From Roseiarcus sp963741845 (GTDB lineage: Bacteria > Pseudomonadota > Alphaproteobacteria > Rhizobiales > Beijerinckiaceae): 64,000 nucleotides of DNA. A model generated the notes under the pieces. The model did no database searches and was not told the DNA's origin. It saw only the letters and a list, made by a program, of their open reading frames with translations. The DNA lies in NCBI GenBank assembly GCA_963741845.1, contig CAVUJV010000024.1, positions 558,001-622,000 on the forward strand. The letters run 5' to 3'. This document shows positions 45,957-55,076 of this stretch, piece by piece (position 1 is the stretch's first letter; the number at the start of each line of letters is the position of its first letter). The position numbers and the translations under genes were made by a program.

Positions 45957-46455
45957 AGCCGCCTCGTTCGTTCTTTTTGCGCTTCGCCCGTCGGCGGCTC
46001 TCCACACGGAATCCGGCTCTGTCGCCGGGCGGGACTCCGCCAGCCGCTACGCGTCCAGACACTCGCCTTGAAAGCCGCCGCCACGACATCTCGTGGCTTC
46101 CGAGGGAAAAAGTACACTAGTCGTTGAATCGTGCGCAAGAGTTGGGGGGCCCGCGGGATGGGGCTTTTCAACAGCTGGAAGTTTGCGGAGATGCGCGCTG
46201 CGACGTTCCGCGAGGAATGCGCGAGTCGCATCAAGGCGTTAGTGCGCGCCTCCCGTTTCGGGGACCATCGAACAATTTTGCTGCGATTGACCGAATCTGG
46301 ACGATTCCCTATATTCACAGGGCTATCGGCGGCCGTCCCCAGCGGGGCGGCGTTTTTATTTTTGCGCTTCCCGGCCGGACCGGGCAGTCTGACCGTCGCG
46401 GGGCGCGGGACCGAACGGAACGCCGGCTTCGCGCGGATCTTGTGGAGAGAGACTG
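45957..46455. promoter_or_regulatory. Divergent gcrA/argD upstream region with six GANTC sites
   Basis: This 499-bp region has no credible gene. It holds GANTC (CcrM methylation) sites at 46009, 46033, 46126, 46223, 46293 and 46303. About one would be expected in 300 bp at this base composition. The cluster suggests cell-cycle-dependent control of gcrA, possibly by GcrA and CcrM themselves. Confidence 0.6.
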
Positions 46456-47667
46456 GTGACCACCGCTCAAGGGGATGCCTCAGCGATCATACCGACCTAT
46501 GCGCGCGCGCCGGTCGCTTTCGAGCGCGGCGAGGGCGCGTGGCTCATCTCCACGACCGGCGAACGCTATCTCGACTTCGGCGGCGGCATCGCCGTGACCT
46601 CGGTCGGTCACGCGCATCCTCACCTTGTCGAGACGCTGGCGCGCCAGGGCGGCAAGCTCTGGCACATCTCGAACCTCTACCAGAATCCCGAGGGCGAGCG
46701 CCTCGCGCGGCGCCTCGCCGACGCGACCTTCGCCGATCTCGTCTTTTTCGCCAATTCCGGCGCCGAGGCCAATGAAGCCGCGATCAAAATGGCGCGCCGG
46801 CGCCAGTATATCGGAGGCCACCCCGAGCGATATCGCATCCTCACCTTCGAGGGCGCTTTTCACGGCCGCACGCTCGCGACGATCGCGGCAGGCGGCCAGA
46901 AGAAATATCTCGAAGGGTTCGGACCAAAGGTGGACGGCTTCGACCAGATTCCGGTGACCGATCTCGCCGCGGTCGAAGCGGCCATCGGTCCCGAGACGGC
47001 TGCGATCATGATCGAGCCGATTCAGGGTGAAGGCGGGGTCCGGGTCATTCCACCTGCCTTCCTGCGCGGCCTGCGCGAGATTTGCGACGCGCGCGGCCTC
47101 CTGTTGATCTTCGACGAGGTGCAGACGGGAGTGGGCCGCACCGGCAAGCTCTACGCCTACGAATGGACGGGCATGCATCCCGACATCCTCACCACCGCCA
47201 AGGGCATCGGCGCGGGCTTTCCGATGTCGGCGTGTCTGGCGACCGCCGACGCCGCAAAGGGACTGACGCTTGGCGTGCATGGCACGACCTTCGGCGGCAA
47301 CCCGATGGCCATGGCGATCGGCAACGCCGTGCTCGACATCGTTCTCGCTCCCGGCTTCATGGAGCATGTCGCGGAGATGGGGCTTCTGCTGCGTCAGCGC
47401 CTCGCAGAGCTCAAGGACCGGCATCCGCGCGTGATCGAGGAGATCCGGGGCGAGGGCCTCATGGTCGGCGTCAAGCTCAAGGTCCCGCCGGGCGACTTCG
47501 CGGAAGCCACGCTCGCCGAGAAACTGCTTGTCATCCCGGCTGGCGACAATGTTGTCCGCCTGCTTCCGCCGCTTGTCGTGACCGACAGCGAGATTGCCGA
47601 GGCGGTCCGGCGGCTCGACGCCGCCGCCGCCGCCGTGGAAAAGCGGCTTCTGGTTACAGCCAAATGA
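46456..47667 (+). CDS. argD: Acetylornithine aminotransferase
   Basis: PLP enzyme of 403 residues in arginine synthesis (N-acetylglutamate semialdehyde to N-acetylornithine). It has the class III motifs FFANSGAEANEAAIKMAR, FEGAFHGRT, the LIFDEVQTGVGRTG box and the PLP Lys in TTAKGIGAGFP. GTG start at 46456. Overlaps argF by ATGA. Confidence 0.95.
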   Translation: MTTAQGDASAIIPTYARAPVAFERGEGAWLISTTGERYLDFGGGIAVTSVGHAHPHLVETLARQGGKLWHISNLYQNPEGERLARRLADATFADLVFFANSGAEANEAAIKMARRRQYIGGHPERYRILTFEGAFHGRTLATIAAGGQKKYLEGFGPKVDGFDQIPVTDLAAVEAAIGPETAAIMIEPIQGEGGVRVIPPAFLRGLREICDARGLLLIFDEVQTGVGRTGKLYAYEWTGMHPDILTTAKGIGAGFPMSACLATADAAKGLTLGVHGTTFGGNPMAMAIGNAVLDIVLAPGFMEHVAEMGLLLRQRLAELKDRHPRVIEEIRGEGLMVGVKLKVPPGDFAEATLAEKLLVIPAGDNVVRLLPPLVVTDSEIAEAVRRLDAAAAAVEKRLLVTAK

Positions 47668-48602
47668 ACGTCGTTCAGACTGCTCCACGCCATTTTCTTG
47701 GCCTCCTCGACCATTCGACCGGAGACCTGCGTCGCATCCTCGCCCTGGCCGAGACCATGAAGAAGGCGCGGGTGCGCGGCGAGCCGCCGAAGGCGCGGCC
47801 GCTCGCGGGCAAGACGCTTGCGATGATCTTCGACCGGCCTTCGACCCGCACGCGCGTTTCCTTCGACGTCGCAATGCGGGAGCTTGGCGGCGAGACCATC
47901 ATGCTGACCGGCGCCGAGATGCAGCTCGGCCGCGGCGAGACCATCGCCGACACCGCGCGCGTGCTCTCGCGCTTCGTCGAGGCGATCATCATCCGGATCC
48001 TCAACGAGGACGATCTGATCGAGATGTCGGCGCACGCCACCGTCCCGGTCATCAACGGGCTCACCAAACAGTCCCATCCCTGTCAGGTGCTCGCCGACCT
48101 CATGACCTTCGAGGAAAAGCGTGGGCCGATCAAAGGCCGGAAGATCGCCTGGTCGGGCGACTATAACAACGTGCTCTCGTCCTGGATCGACGCCTCGGCG
48201 CGCTTCGACTTCACGCTGGACATCGCCTGTCCGCGCGAATTGCAGCCGAGCCAGCGGCGCCTCGACGCGGCGCGCGCCGCCGGCGCCAGGATCGTGCTGC
48301 GCGAAGATCCGGAAGACTCCGCGAAGGACGCCGCCGCCGTCATCTCCGACTGCTGGGTGTCGATGGGCGACGAAGACGAAGGCCGCCGCCACAATTTGCT
48401 GCGGCCTTATCAGGTGAACCGGGAGCTCATGAGCCACGCGAAGCCGGATGCGATCTTTCTGCATTGCCTGCCCGCGCATCGCGGCGAAGAAGTCACGGAC
48501 GAGGTGATCGACGGGCCGCAGTCCGCGGTGTTCGACGAGGCCGAGAACCGTCTGCACGCGCAGAAGGGCGTGCTGGCCTGGTGTTTCGGGATCCAGCCGT
48601 GA
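47664..48602 (+). CDS. argF: Ornithine carbamoyltransferase
   Basis: Cytoplasmic enzyme of 312 residues that makes citrulline from ornithine and carbamoyl phosphate. Motifs: carbamoyl-phosphate site FDRPSTRTR, the HPCQVLADLMT segment, ornithine-site SMGDE and HCLPAHRGEEVTDEV. Coupled to argD upstream and to hslO downstream (GTGA overlap). Confidence 0.96.
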   Translation: MNVVQTAPRHFLGLLDHSTGDLRRILALAETMKKARVRGEPPKARPLAGKTLAMIFDRPSTRTRVSFDVAMRELGGETIMLTGAEMQLGRGETIADTARVLSRFVEAIIIRILNEDDLIEMSAHATVPVINGLTKQSHPCQVLADLMTFEEKRGPIKGRKIAWSGDYNNVLSSWIDASARFDFTLDIACPRELQPSQRRLDAARAAGARIVLREDPEDSAKDAAAVISDCWVSMGDEDEGRRHNLLRPYQVNRELMSHAKPDAIFLHCLPAHRGEEVTDEVIDGPQSAVFDEAENRLHAQKGVLAWCFGIQP

Positions 48603-49552
48603 CGATTCTGGAGCGCGCGGCTTCCGCCGAGGCCGTGGACGATATCGTCCTGCCCTTCGCGATCGACTCGCTCAGCACGCGGGGGCGCCTCGTTCGGCTC
48701 GGGCACGCCGTCGATACGCTCCTCAAGCGCCACGCCTATCCGGATGTGGTGTCCCGTCTGGTCGGCGAAGCGATCACGCTCGCAGCCCTGCTCGGCTCTA
48801 CGCTGAAGCTCGAAGGCCGCTTCCAGTTGCAGACGCAAAGCGACGGGCCGGTCCATATGCTGCTCGTCGACTTCGATGCGCCGTCCAACCTGCGTGCGCT
48901 CGCGCGTTTCGACGCGGAGCGGATCGAGCGCGCGCCGCCGGGCGAGGATCTGCTCGGGCGCGGCCACATGGCCTTCACCATCGATCCGGGCGGCGACATG
49001 ACCCGGTATCAGGGCGTGATCCCGCTGGAGGGACAGAGCCTCGAGGCGGCGGCGCACGATTATTTCGAGCGCTCCGAGCAGATCCCGACCCTCGTGCGCC
49101 TCGCGGTGGGCGAGACGGTCGCGCCGGAGGGCAGGGCCTGGCGGGCAGGTGGGCTCATCGTCCAGCACCTGCCGCACGCAACGCGGCGCCGCGCCGACTT
49201 CCATCCGGGCGATGCGCCCGAAGGCACGGAGCTGCATCGGGTGGATGAGGACGATACATGGGCCGAGGCGCGCTCCCGCGCCGCGACGACCGAGGATCAC
49301 GAGCTCATCGACCCGACGCTCTCGGCCGAACGGCTGCTGTTCCGTCTCTTCAACGAGCGCGGCGTCAAGGTGTTCGAGCCGACGCCGCTTGTGGCGACCT
49401 GCCGCTGTTCGGCCGAAGGCATCGATGCGATGCTGCGCAGCTTCAGCGCCGATGATGTCCAGCAGATGATCGGCGACGACGGCATGATCGGCGTCACCTG
49501 CGACTTCTGCTCAACAAAGCGCGTGTTTGATCCCAAGGACTATGGGGTTTAG
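48599..49552 (+). CDS. hslO: Redox-regulated chaperone Hsp33
   Basis: Cytoplasmic holdase of 317 residues activated by oxidation. The C-terminal zinc-binding cysteines are present as CRCS and CDFC. The GTG start at 48599 overlaps the argF stop. An argD-argF-hslO order is common in Hyphomicrobiales. Confidence 0.94.
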   Translation: MTILERAASAEAVDDIVLPFAIDSLSTRGRLVRLGHAVDTLLKRHAYPDVVSRLVGEAITLAALLGSTLKLEGRFQLQTQSDGPVHMLLVDFDAPSNLRALARFDAERIERAPPGEDLLGRGHMAFTIDPGGDMTRYQGVIPLEGQSLEAAAHDYFERSEQIPTLVRLAVGETVAPEGRAWRAGGLIVQHLPHATRRRADFHPGDAPEGTELHRVDEDDTWAEARSRAATTEDHELIDPTLSAERLLFRLFNERGVKVFEPTPLVATCRCSAEGIDAMLRSFSADDVQQMIGDDGMIGVTCDFCSTKRVFDPKDYGV

Positions 49553-49568
49553 GCGCGCAGGCGAATCC

Positions 49569-50486
49569 ATGGACGACAGCGCTTTCCAGGCGAGGCTGGC
49601 CGCGGCGGCGGCCGCCGTCGAAAGGATGCTCGACGCCGAGCTCGCGCTCGCCCCGCGTCCAGGCGAACCGGCGCGGCCACGGCGTCTCGTCGAGGCGATG
49701 CGCTATGCGACCCTGGGGGGCGGAAAAAGGCTGCGTCCCTTTCTGACCATCGAGACCGCGCGAGCGCTCGGCCGCGCCGACCAGGGCCCCGTCCGCGCCG
49801 GCGCGGCCATCGAGGCCCTGCATGCCTATTCGCTGGTGCACGACGACCTGCCGGCGATGGACGACGACGATTTGAGGCGCGGGCGGCCGACGGTGCACCG
49901 CGCCTATGACGAAGCGACCGCCATCCTGGTCGGCGACGCGCTGCAGGCGCTCGCGTTCCAGATGCTTGCCGATCCGGCGACCGATCCGGACGCCGAGACC
50001 CGCGTGAAGCTTTGCGCGGGCCTCGCGCGCGCTTCCGGACTTGCGGGCATGGTCGGCGGCCAGATGCTGGACCTCATGGCGGAAACGTCGGAATCCCTGC
50101 CGCTTCGAGAAATCGCAACGCTTCAGGCCATGAAGACCGGCGCATTGCTCAGCTTCAGCGTGGAAGCGGGCGCGCTTCTGGCGGCGGCGCCGGAGCCCGT
50201 CGCGAAGGCGCTGCAAACCTATGGCCGCGCGCTCGGCGCGGCCTTCCAGGTTGCGGACGACCTCCTGGACGCCGAGGGCGACGAGGCGGAGCTCGGCAAA
50301 CGCGCCGGCAAGGACGCGGACCGCGGCAAGGCGACTCTGGTTTCCGCCTTGGGCGTCGAGGGGGCGCGCATGGAGCTGGGACGGCTTGTGACGGAGGCGC
50401 GGAGCGCGATCGACGCCGCGGGTCTTGGCGAGCAGGGAGACGGACTGCGAGCGGCGGCGGAGTTCGTGGCGGCGCGGAAAAGCTGA
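49569..50486 (+). CDS. ispA: Polyprenyl (farnesyl/geranylgeranyl) diphosphate synthase
   Basis: Isoprenoid chain-elongation enzyme of 305 residues with the first Asp-rich motif HDDLPAMDDDD (two residues inserted between Asp pairs, as in bacterial FPP synthases), GGGKRLRP substrate motif and the second Asp-rich region FQVADDLLDAEGD. It makes farnesyl diphosphate for quinones, hopanoids and cell wall carrier lipid. Product length cannot be fixed from sequence. Confidence 0.9.
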   Translation: MDDSAFQARLAAAAAAVERMLDAELALAPRPGEPARPRRLVEAMRYATLGGGKRLRPFLTIETARALGRADQGPVRAGAAIEALHAYSLVHDDLPAMDDDDLRRGRPTVHRAYDEATAILVGDALQALAFQMLADPATDPDAETRVKLCAGLARASGLAGMVGGQMLDLMAETSESLPLREIATLQAMKTGALLSFSVEAGALLAAAPEPVAKALQTYGRALGAAFQVADDLLDAEGDEAELGKRAGKDADRGKATLVSALGVEGARMELGRLVTEARSAIDAAGLGEQGDGLRAAAEFVAARKS

Positions 50487-50535
50487 CCAGGCTCCTGCTC
50501 GCGCTGCGCCCGCGGAGAAGGCGCGCCGCGTGCGC

Positions 50536-51216
50536 TCAGTTCCCTGCCGGCGCCTGCTCGTCCATGGTCAGGACATATCCGAGGCCGCGGGCCGTCTTGA
50601 TGATGTCCACGCCGAGCTTCTTGCGTAAGCGCCCGATGAAGACTTCGATCGTGTTCGAGTCCCGGTCGAAGTCCTGCTCGTAGAGGTGTTCGACGATCTC
50701 CGAGCGTGAGACAACGCGTCCCGCGTGGTGCATGAGGTAGGAGAGCAGACGGTATTCGTGGCTGGTTAGCCGCACCGGCTGGTCATTGACCGTGACGCGG
50801 CCGGTGCGCGCGTCGAGCTGAACGGGCCCGACGACGATGTCGCTCGTGGCGCGACCAGCCGCCCGGCGCAGGAGCGCCCTCAGGCGCGCAAGCACCTCCT
50901 CCATGTGGAAGGGCTTTGCGACATAATCGTCGGCGCCGGCGTCGATGCCCTTCACCTTATCCGTCCAGGAGTTGCGGGCGGTGAGAATGAGGACCGGCAT
51001 CGTGCGGCCGCCCTTGCGCCAGGCTTCGAGGACCGAAAGACCGTCCCTCTTCGGCAGGCCGATGTCGAGCACCACAGCGTCGTAGGGTTCGGTGTCCCCG
51101 AGGAACCAGCCCTCCTCGCCGTCAAACGCCCGGTCGACAGCATAGCCGGCTGCTTCGAGCGCCGTCGACATCTGGCGATTGAGGTCACGATCGTCTTCGA
51201 CAACGAGGAGCCGCAT
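50536..51216 (-). CDS. OmpR-family response regulator without adjacent kinase (FeuP-like)
   Basis: Two-domain regulator of 226 residues: receiver (MRLLVVEDDRDLNRQM, phospho-Asp in AVVLDIGLPKRDG, Lys in YVAKPFHMEEV) and winged helix (LTSHEYRLLSYLMHHAGRVV, RLRKKLGVDIIKTARGLGY). It resembles FeuP-type regulators, which normally have a kinase gene just downstream; here ispA on the other strand begins the next locus, so the regulator is an orphan at this site. The upstream PepSY-like gene on the same strand may be its accessory. Confidence 0.88.
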   Translation of the reverse strand: MRLLVVEDDRDLNRQMSTALEAAGYAVDRAFDGEEGWFLGDTEPYDAVVLDIGLPKRDGLSVLEAWRKGGRTMPVLILTARNSWTDKVKGIDAGADDYVAKPFHMEEVLARLRALLRRAAGRATSDIVVGPVQLDARTGRVTVNDQPVRLTSHEYRLLSYLMHHAGRVVSRSEIVEHLYEQDFDRDSNTIEVFIGRLRKKLGVDIIKTARGLGYVLTMDEQAPAGN

Positions 51217-51231
51217 GTGCCTCCAAATCCC

Positions 51232-51612
51232 TCAATCGGGCGGTCGATCCTTGCCCGCCGATTCGCGCGCCTCGTGCGGAACCCGCAGGGTGGGCTTCGC
51301 GCCGTCGGCATCGACCTCGACGCGCCTCAACCGTCCGTCGTGATGAAGGAGGGTGATCTCGTAGAAGAATTCGTCGCCGATGTGGCAGAGCTTCGCCGAG
51401 AGCGCCTCTGCCTTTTTCTGGACGGCTGCAAACTTGAGGGCGGTATAGGGCGCCAGCAGCTTCCGGCTCTTCACCAATTCGCGCGTGTCCGCCGGGTTGA
51501 GGCAGACGAACTTGCCCGGGACAGGGGTCTCCTCCGCGACGGTCGCCGCGGCCGGGCAAATCATCGCAAGGCTGAAGACCGCCGCACGGCGGACAGCGGC
51601 GAACGCGCCCAT
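51232..51612 (-). CDS. Exported PepSY-like protein
   Basis: Protein of 126 residues with a signal peptide (cleavage near ATVAEE). A FVCLNPADTRELV segment is followed by a C-terminal PepSY-like region (FFYEITLLHHDGRLRRVEVDADG). Such small periplasmic PepSY proteins often sit before two-component genes and inhibit or tune the sensor. It ends 15 bp before the response regulator gene, so the two are likely co-transcribed. Confidence 0.7.
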   Translation of the reverse strand: MGAFAAVRRAAVFSLAMICPAAATVAEETPVPGKFVCLNPADTRELVKSRKLLAPYTALKFAAVQKKAEALSAKLCHIGDEFFYEITLLHHDGRLRRVEVDADGAKPTLRVPHEARESAGKDRPPD

Positions 51613-51739
51613 GACGAGCCCTTCTCTGTGGAGACCTTTTTTCAGCGCAGGCTGCTGAATGCAATGTGAATGATCTTCCGGGGCGGCGACGGGCGCGGGT
51701 CCAATTGCACCGCGGACGGTTTTGCCCCACTACGAGCCC

Positions 51740-52495
51740 GTGACGGTTCCCCGAATCCTTTTGCGCCTCGCCGCTGCGGCGACGTTGGCGGTCTGCCAGC
51801 CTGCAAGCGCTCTCGTGGGCGCTGCGCCGGACAGCCGCTTCTCGGACCGGGTGACGATGGTGCTGATGCGGGGCGGCGGCGAGGCGGGCTTCTGCTCGGC
51901 GCTCGTCCTCGATTCCCGCACGCTGCTTACCGCTGCGCATTGTCTCAAGGCGCCGCGCGACATGGCGGTTTTCTATCGCGACGCCTCGGGCGCTCCCGTC
52001 ATCATTCCGGTTGTGGCCGGGCTCGCGCATCCGCTCTACAGGGCGGACGCCATCAAGGCGCGGGTCGAGTCCATCGACGCCGCGGTGATCCGCACCACGC
52101 GCCCGCTCGATGCCCGTTTCATCGGGGCCGGGATCTCCGGCGACGCGGATTTGAAGGTTGGCGAGCCCGTGATCCTCTCGGGCTACGGCGTGACACGGCC
52201 GGGCGACTGGAAATCCGGAGGCGAGTTGCGCAGCGCTTCGCTCGCGGTGCGCGCGCCGCTTTCCACGGTGCTGATCTGGGCGGCCGACCCCAAGGGCAGC
52301 GCGGCGGGCGCATGTTCGGGCGATTCTGGCGCGCCGATCTGGTCGGCGGACGGAACGACCGCGCTCGCCATCACGGCCTGGGCTCAGGCGCCGCACGGGC
52401 GGGGCTGCGGAGGCCTGACTCAGGGCCCGCTTCTTGCGCCTCTCAGCGGCTGGATCGCCACGGCGCGGGCGAAGCTGGAGCGCGAGGCGCCCTGA
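51740..52495 (+). CDS. Exported trypsin-like serine protease (S1 family)
   Basis: Protease of 251 residues with a signal peptide (cleavage near PASALVG) and the complete chymotrypsin-fold triad: His in LTAAHCL, Asp in SIDAAVIR and Ser in GACSGDSGAPIW. Several Cys could form disulfides. The substrate is unknown. I chose the GTG at 51740 because the signal peptide then starts normally; a TTG at 51722 is also open. Divergent from the PepSY-like gene. Confidence 0.85.
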   Translation: MTVPRILLRLAAAATLAVCQPASALVGAAPDSRFSDRVTMVLMRGGGEAGFCSALVLDSRTLLTAAHCLKAPRDMAVFYRDASGAPVIIPVVAGLAHPLYRADAIKARVESIDAAVIRTTRPLDARFIGAGISGDADLKVGEPVILSGYGVTRPGDWKSGGELRSASLAVRAPLSTVLIWAADPKGSAAGACSGDSGAPIWSADGTTALAITAWAQAPHGRGCGGLTQGPLLAPLSGWIATARAKLEREAP

Positions 52496-52631
52496 CCGCT
52501 GCGTCCTCGTTTAGCGTGCCAGGACGTCCGGCTCCTTCCCGGCCCGCGAGCGTGTTCATATTGTGATGGTTTGGGGACGCCGCCAAGTATACACGCGTTC
52601 GTCCATAATTGCAGCGCCGGTATGTTCAGCC

Positions 52632-53105
52632 ATGTCGAAGACAACGCCCGCTACGCTCGCCCTCGCCAGAGCCGGCGTCGCTTTTGACCTCGTGACCTAC
52701 GACTACGATCCCAACGCCGAGCGGATCGGGCTTCAGGCGGCGGAAGCGATCGGCGCCGAGCCGCGCCGCGTGCTGAAGACGCTGATGGCGACGGTCGACG
52801 GCAAGCCGGTCTGCGTCGTCGTGCCTTCGGACTGCGAGGTCAGCATGAAGAAGCTGGCTGCGGCTTTCGGCGGCAAGTCCGCTGCGATGATGAAGCCCGC
52901 CGACGCCGAGCGGCTCACCGGCTACAAGGTCGGCGGAATCAGCCCTTTCGGGCAGAAGAAGGCGGTTCCGACCGCGATCGAGGCGCAGGCTCTTGGGGAG
53001 GCTCGGGTCTTCATCAACGGCGGGCAGCGCGGATTGCAGGTCTCGCTGAGCCCCGCCGACGCCTGCGCGGCGCTGAAGGCCAGGGCGGCGCCGCTCGTCG
53101 CATAG
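52632..53105 (+). CDS. ybaK: Cys-tRNA(Pro) deacylase YbaK
   Basis: Cytoplasmic editing protein of 157 residues that removes Cys mischarged on tRNA-Pro. Family features: MSKTTPATLALARAGVAF start, the conserved Lys in RVLKTLMATVDGK, and YKVGGISPFGQKKAVPT. The ATG at 52632 gives the normal N-terminus. Confidence 0.92.
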   Translation: MSKTTPATLALARAGVAFDLVTYDYDPNAERIGLQAAEAIGAEPRRVLKTLMATVDGKPVCVVVPSDCEVSMKKLAAAFGGKSAAMMKPADAERLTGYKVGGISPFGQKKAVPTAIEAQALGEARVFINGGQRGLQVSLSPADACAALKARAAPLVA

Positions 53106-53184
53106 CGGATGGTCCGGCCCGCGCCTTGACAAGCGGTCCGCCCGCCGCGCCAATCGAGCCGCCAGAACTGTGGAGGAGACAGCG

Positions 53185-54268
53185 TTGAGCGATGCGGAGA
53201 AGCCCGTGCGGGTGCTGGTGGTCGGGCTCGGCACGATGGGGATGAGCCACGCGCGCGCCTATCGCGCGATCGACGGTTTCGACCTTGTCGGTCTTTGCAC
53301 CCGCAACGCCGCCGGGCGCACCGATCTCGACAAGGCTTTCGCGGGCGTTCCCCGATATGAGACGCTCCCCGAGGCCCTGCGCGAACTGAGGCCCGACGCG
53401 GTCTCGATCTGCGCCTACACCGAGCATCACGCGGCGATGGCGCTCGAAGCGCTCGACGCCGGCGCGCATGTGTTCTGCGAGAAGCCGCTTGCCGAGACGC
53501 TCGAAGCGGCGGAGCGGGTCGTCGCCGCCGCCCGCGCGGCGAAGAAGGCGTTGCTCGTCGGCTATATCCTGCGGGTCCATCCTTCCTGGGTTCGGTTCGT
53601 CGAGATCGGCCGGTCGCTCGGCAAGCCGCTCGTCATGCGCATGAACCTCAACCAGCAGTCGTCAGGCTCGTTCTGGGCCGTGCACAAGAAGCTGATGCGC
53701 TCGACTTCGCCGATCGTCGACTGCGGCGTGCACTATGTGGACGTCATGTGCCAGGTCACGCGGGCGAAGCCTGTCGCCGTTCATGCGGTCGGCGCGCGTC
53801 TAACCGACGAGATCGCGCCCTCCATGTACAATTACGGCCACCTGCATATCGCCTTCGACGACGGCTCGGTCGGCTGGTACGAGGCCGGATGGGGCCCGAT
53901 GATGAGCGAGACCGCCTTCTTCGTGAAGGACATGATCGGGCCGAAGGGCAGCGTCTCGATCGTGGCGAGCGAGACGGGCGAAGCGATGAAGTCGCAGGAC
54001 CACAACGCCCATGCCAGGACGAGCGCCTTGCGCATCCATCATTCCGCGCTCGACGCCCACGGGTCTTTCGTGAAGCCCGATGCGATCGAATTCGACCGCC
54101 GACGAGCCCGGCCACGACGAACTTTGCGAACGCGAGCAGCGGCTCTTCCTCAAGGCGATCCGCGGCGAGGTCGACCTTGCGGAGCATCACGACGACGCGC
54201 TGAATTCGCTGCGCATCGTCTTCGCCGCCGATGAGAGCGTGCGGACCGGCGAGGTCGTGAGGCTTTAA
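53185..54268 (+). CDS. Gfo/Idh/MocA family oxidoreductase, one frame break
   Basis: NAD(P)-dependent sugar-type oxidoreductase of about 360 residues. Nucleotide motif VVGLGTMGMSHARAY at the N-terminus and EKPLAET with the conserved Lys near residue 100. The frame shifts after KPDAIEF D; one extra C at 54096-54097 explains it, the rest (DEPGHDELCEREQRLFLKAI and on) ending at 54268. TTG at 53185 is preferred, as GGAGGAG lies 6 nt upstream; GTG at 53170 is possible. Substrate unknown; it is related to IolG but not part of the iol cluster. Confidence 0.87.
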
Positions 54269-54418
54269 GGGCGGCGCGCCCCTCGGCCGGCCATCCCGCC
54301 TCGCGGGGCTGACGAAAAGCGCGCGAAACGATGCTGTTTTCGGGTGAAACCCGGCGGAATGAACGCCAATCGCGGTCATTTCGGCCCAAACGAATGCGAA
54401 AAGCGGTCCGAAAATCAG

Positions 54419-54509
54419 CCATTTCCTTCCGCGAATTCGGGGCTTTTCAAGGGGTTGCGCTGGCTTTTCCTTCCGGGCGCCGTCTCCTCGCGGCGGAAAC
54501 GTGGCGAAA
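54419..54509. repeat. Dispersed intergenic repeat, copy 2
   Basis: Same orientation and block order as 31050-31140, about 80 percent identical over 91 bp. Weaker flanking similarity includes ATAGCATTTCAGAT at 54567 and a degenerate palindrome at 54691-54730 resembling element A. The parallel arrangement suggests a composite repeat of about 300-400 bp. Confidence 0.75.
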
Positions 54510-55076
54510 ACACGCTCTTTTTCCGGTCGCCAGGCTTGCCGCCGGAAGTGTCGAGGAGCCGTTTCATAGCATTTCAGATAAGCGAATAGACCGGCTGAAC
54601 AGAAACATACTATTCCATAATTCTGAATAAGGGAAGAATTTTCCCCAGGGCTGCTGCAGTCTCTGTTCGCGCAGAGCGCGCCGTGAAATCCGCCGCGTCA
54701 CGGCCGGGCCTGTGCGTGCCGCCATGTGACAATTCGCTTCGTGCACAAAGTCAAAAAATGACCTAGCTTGCAAGAAAGTACTTATAATAACAATAGTTTA
54801 CAATGCACGTTTACGGTTGTAATATGCCTTGACTCTCGCTCAGGCCTGATTGAAGATCAAAATTGGATTGTGCTTAGGATTCAGTCTACACCGTTAACCA
54901 GGTGGGAGATTTTCGATGATTCGCATTCTTGCACAGGGCGCCGCCATTGCCGAAAGAGGCTGATCCCCGTCGGGCGGCGCCGTCTGTTCTGCGGCGAGGC
55001 CTCGACGGGAGCGGGGAGCGCCGCCCGCGGACGACGTTCCCGCGCGGAACAGGCACTATTCTTGAAATTGAGAGAG
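54510..55076. other. Gene-free, AT-rich region upstream of the XRE regulator
   Basis: This stretch holds the rest of the dispersed repeat and two AT-rich patches (about 54560-54640 and 54740-54900), with TATAAT near 54784 and an inverted repeat GTCA-AAAAA-TGAC at 54748-54760. An open frame reaches back from the XRE gene to 54768, but its residues look non-coding. The patch probably carries the promoter of the XRE gene. Confidence 0.45.

Noticed and set aside
54768..55076. N-terminal extension of the XRE regulator
   Set aside because: The upstream in-frame residues have non-coding composition, include AT-rich promoter-like DNA and do not resemble family N-termini.
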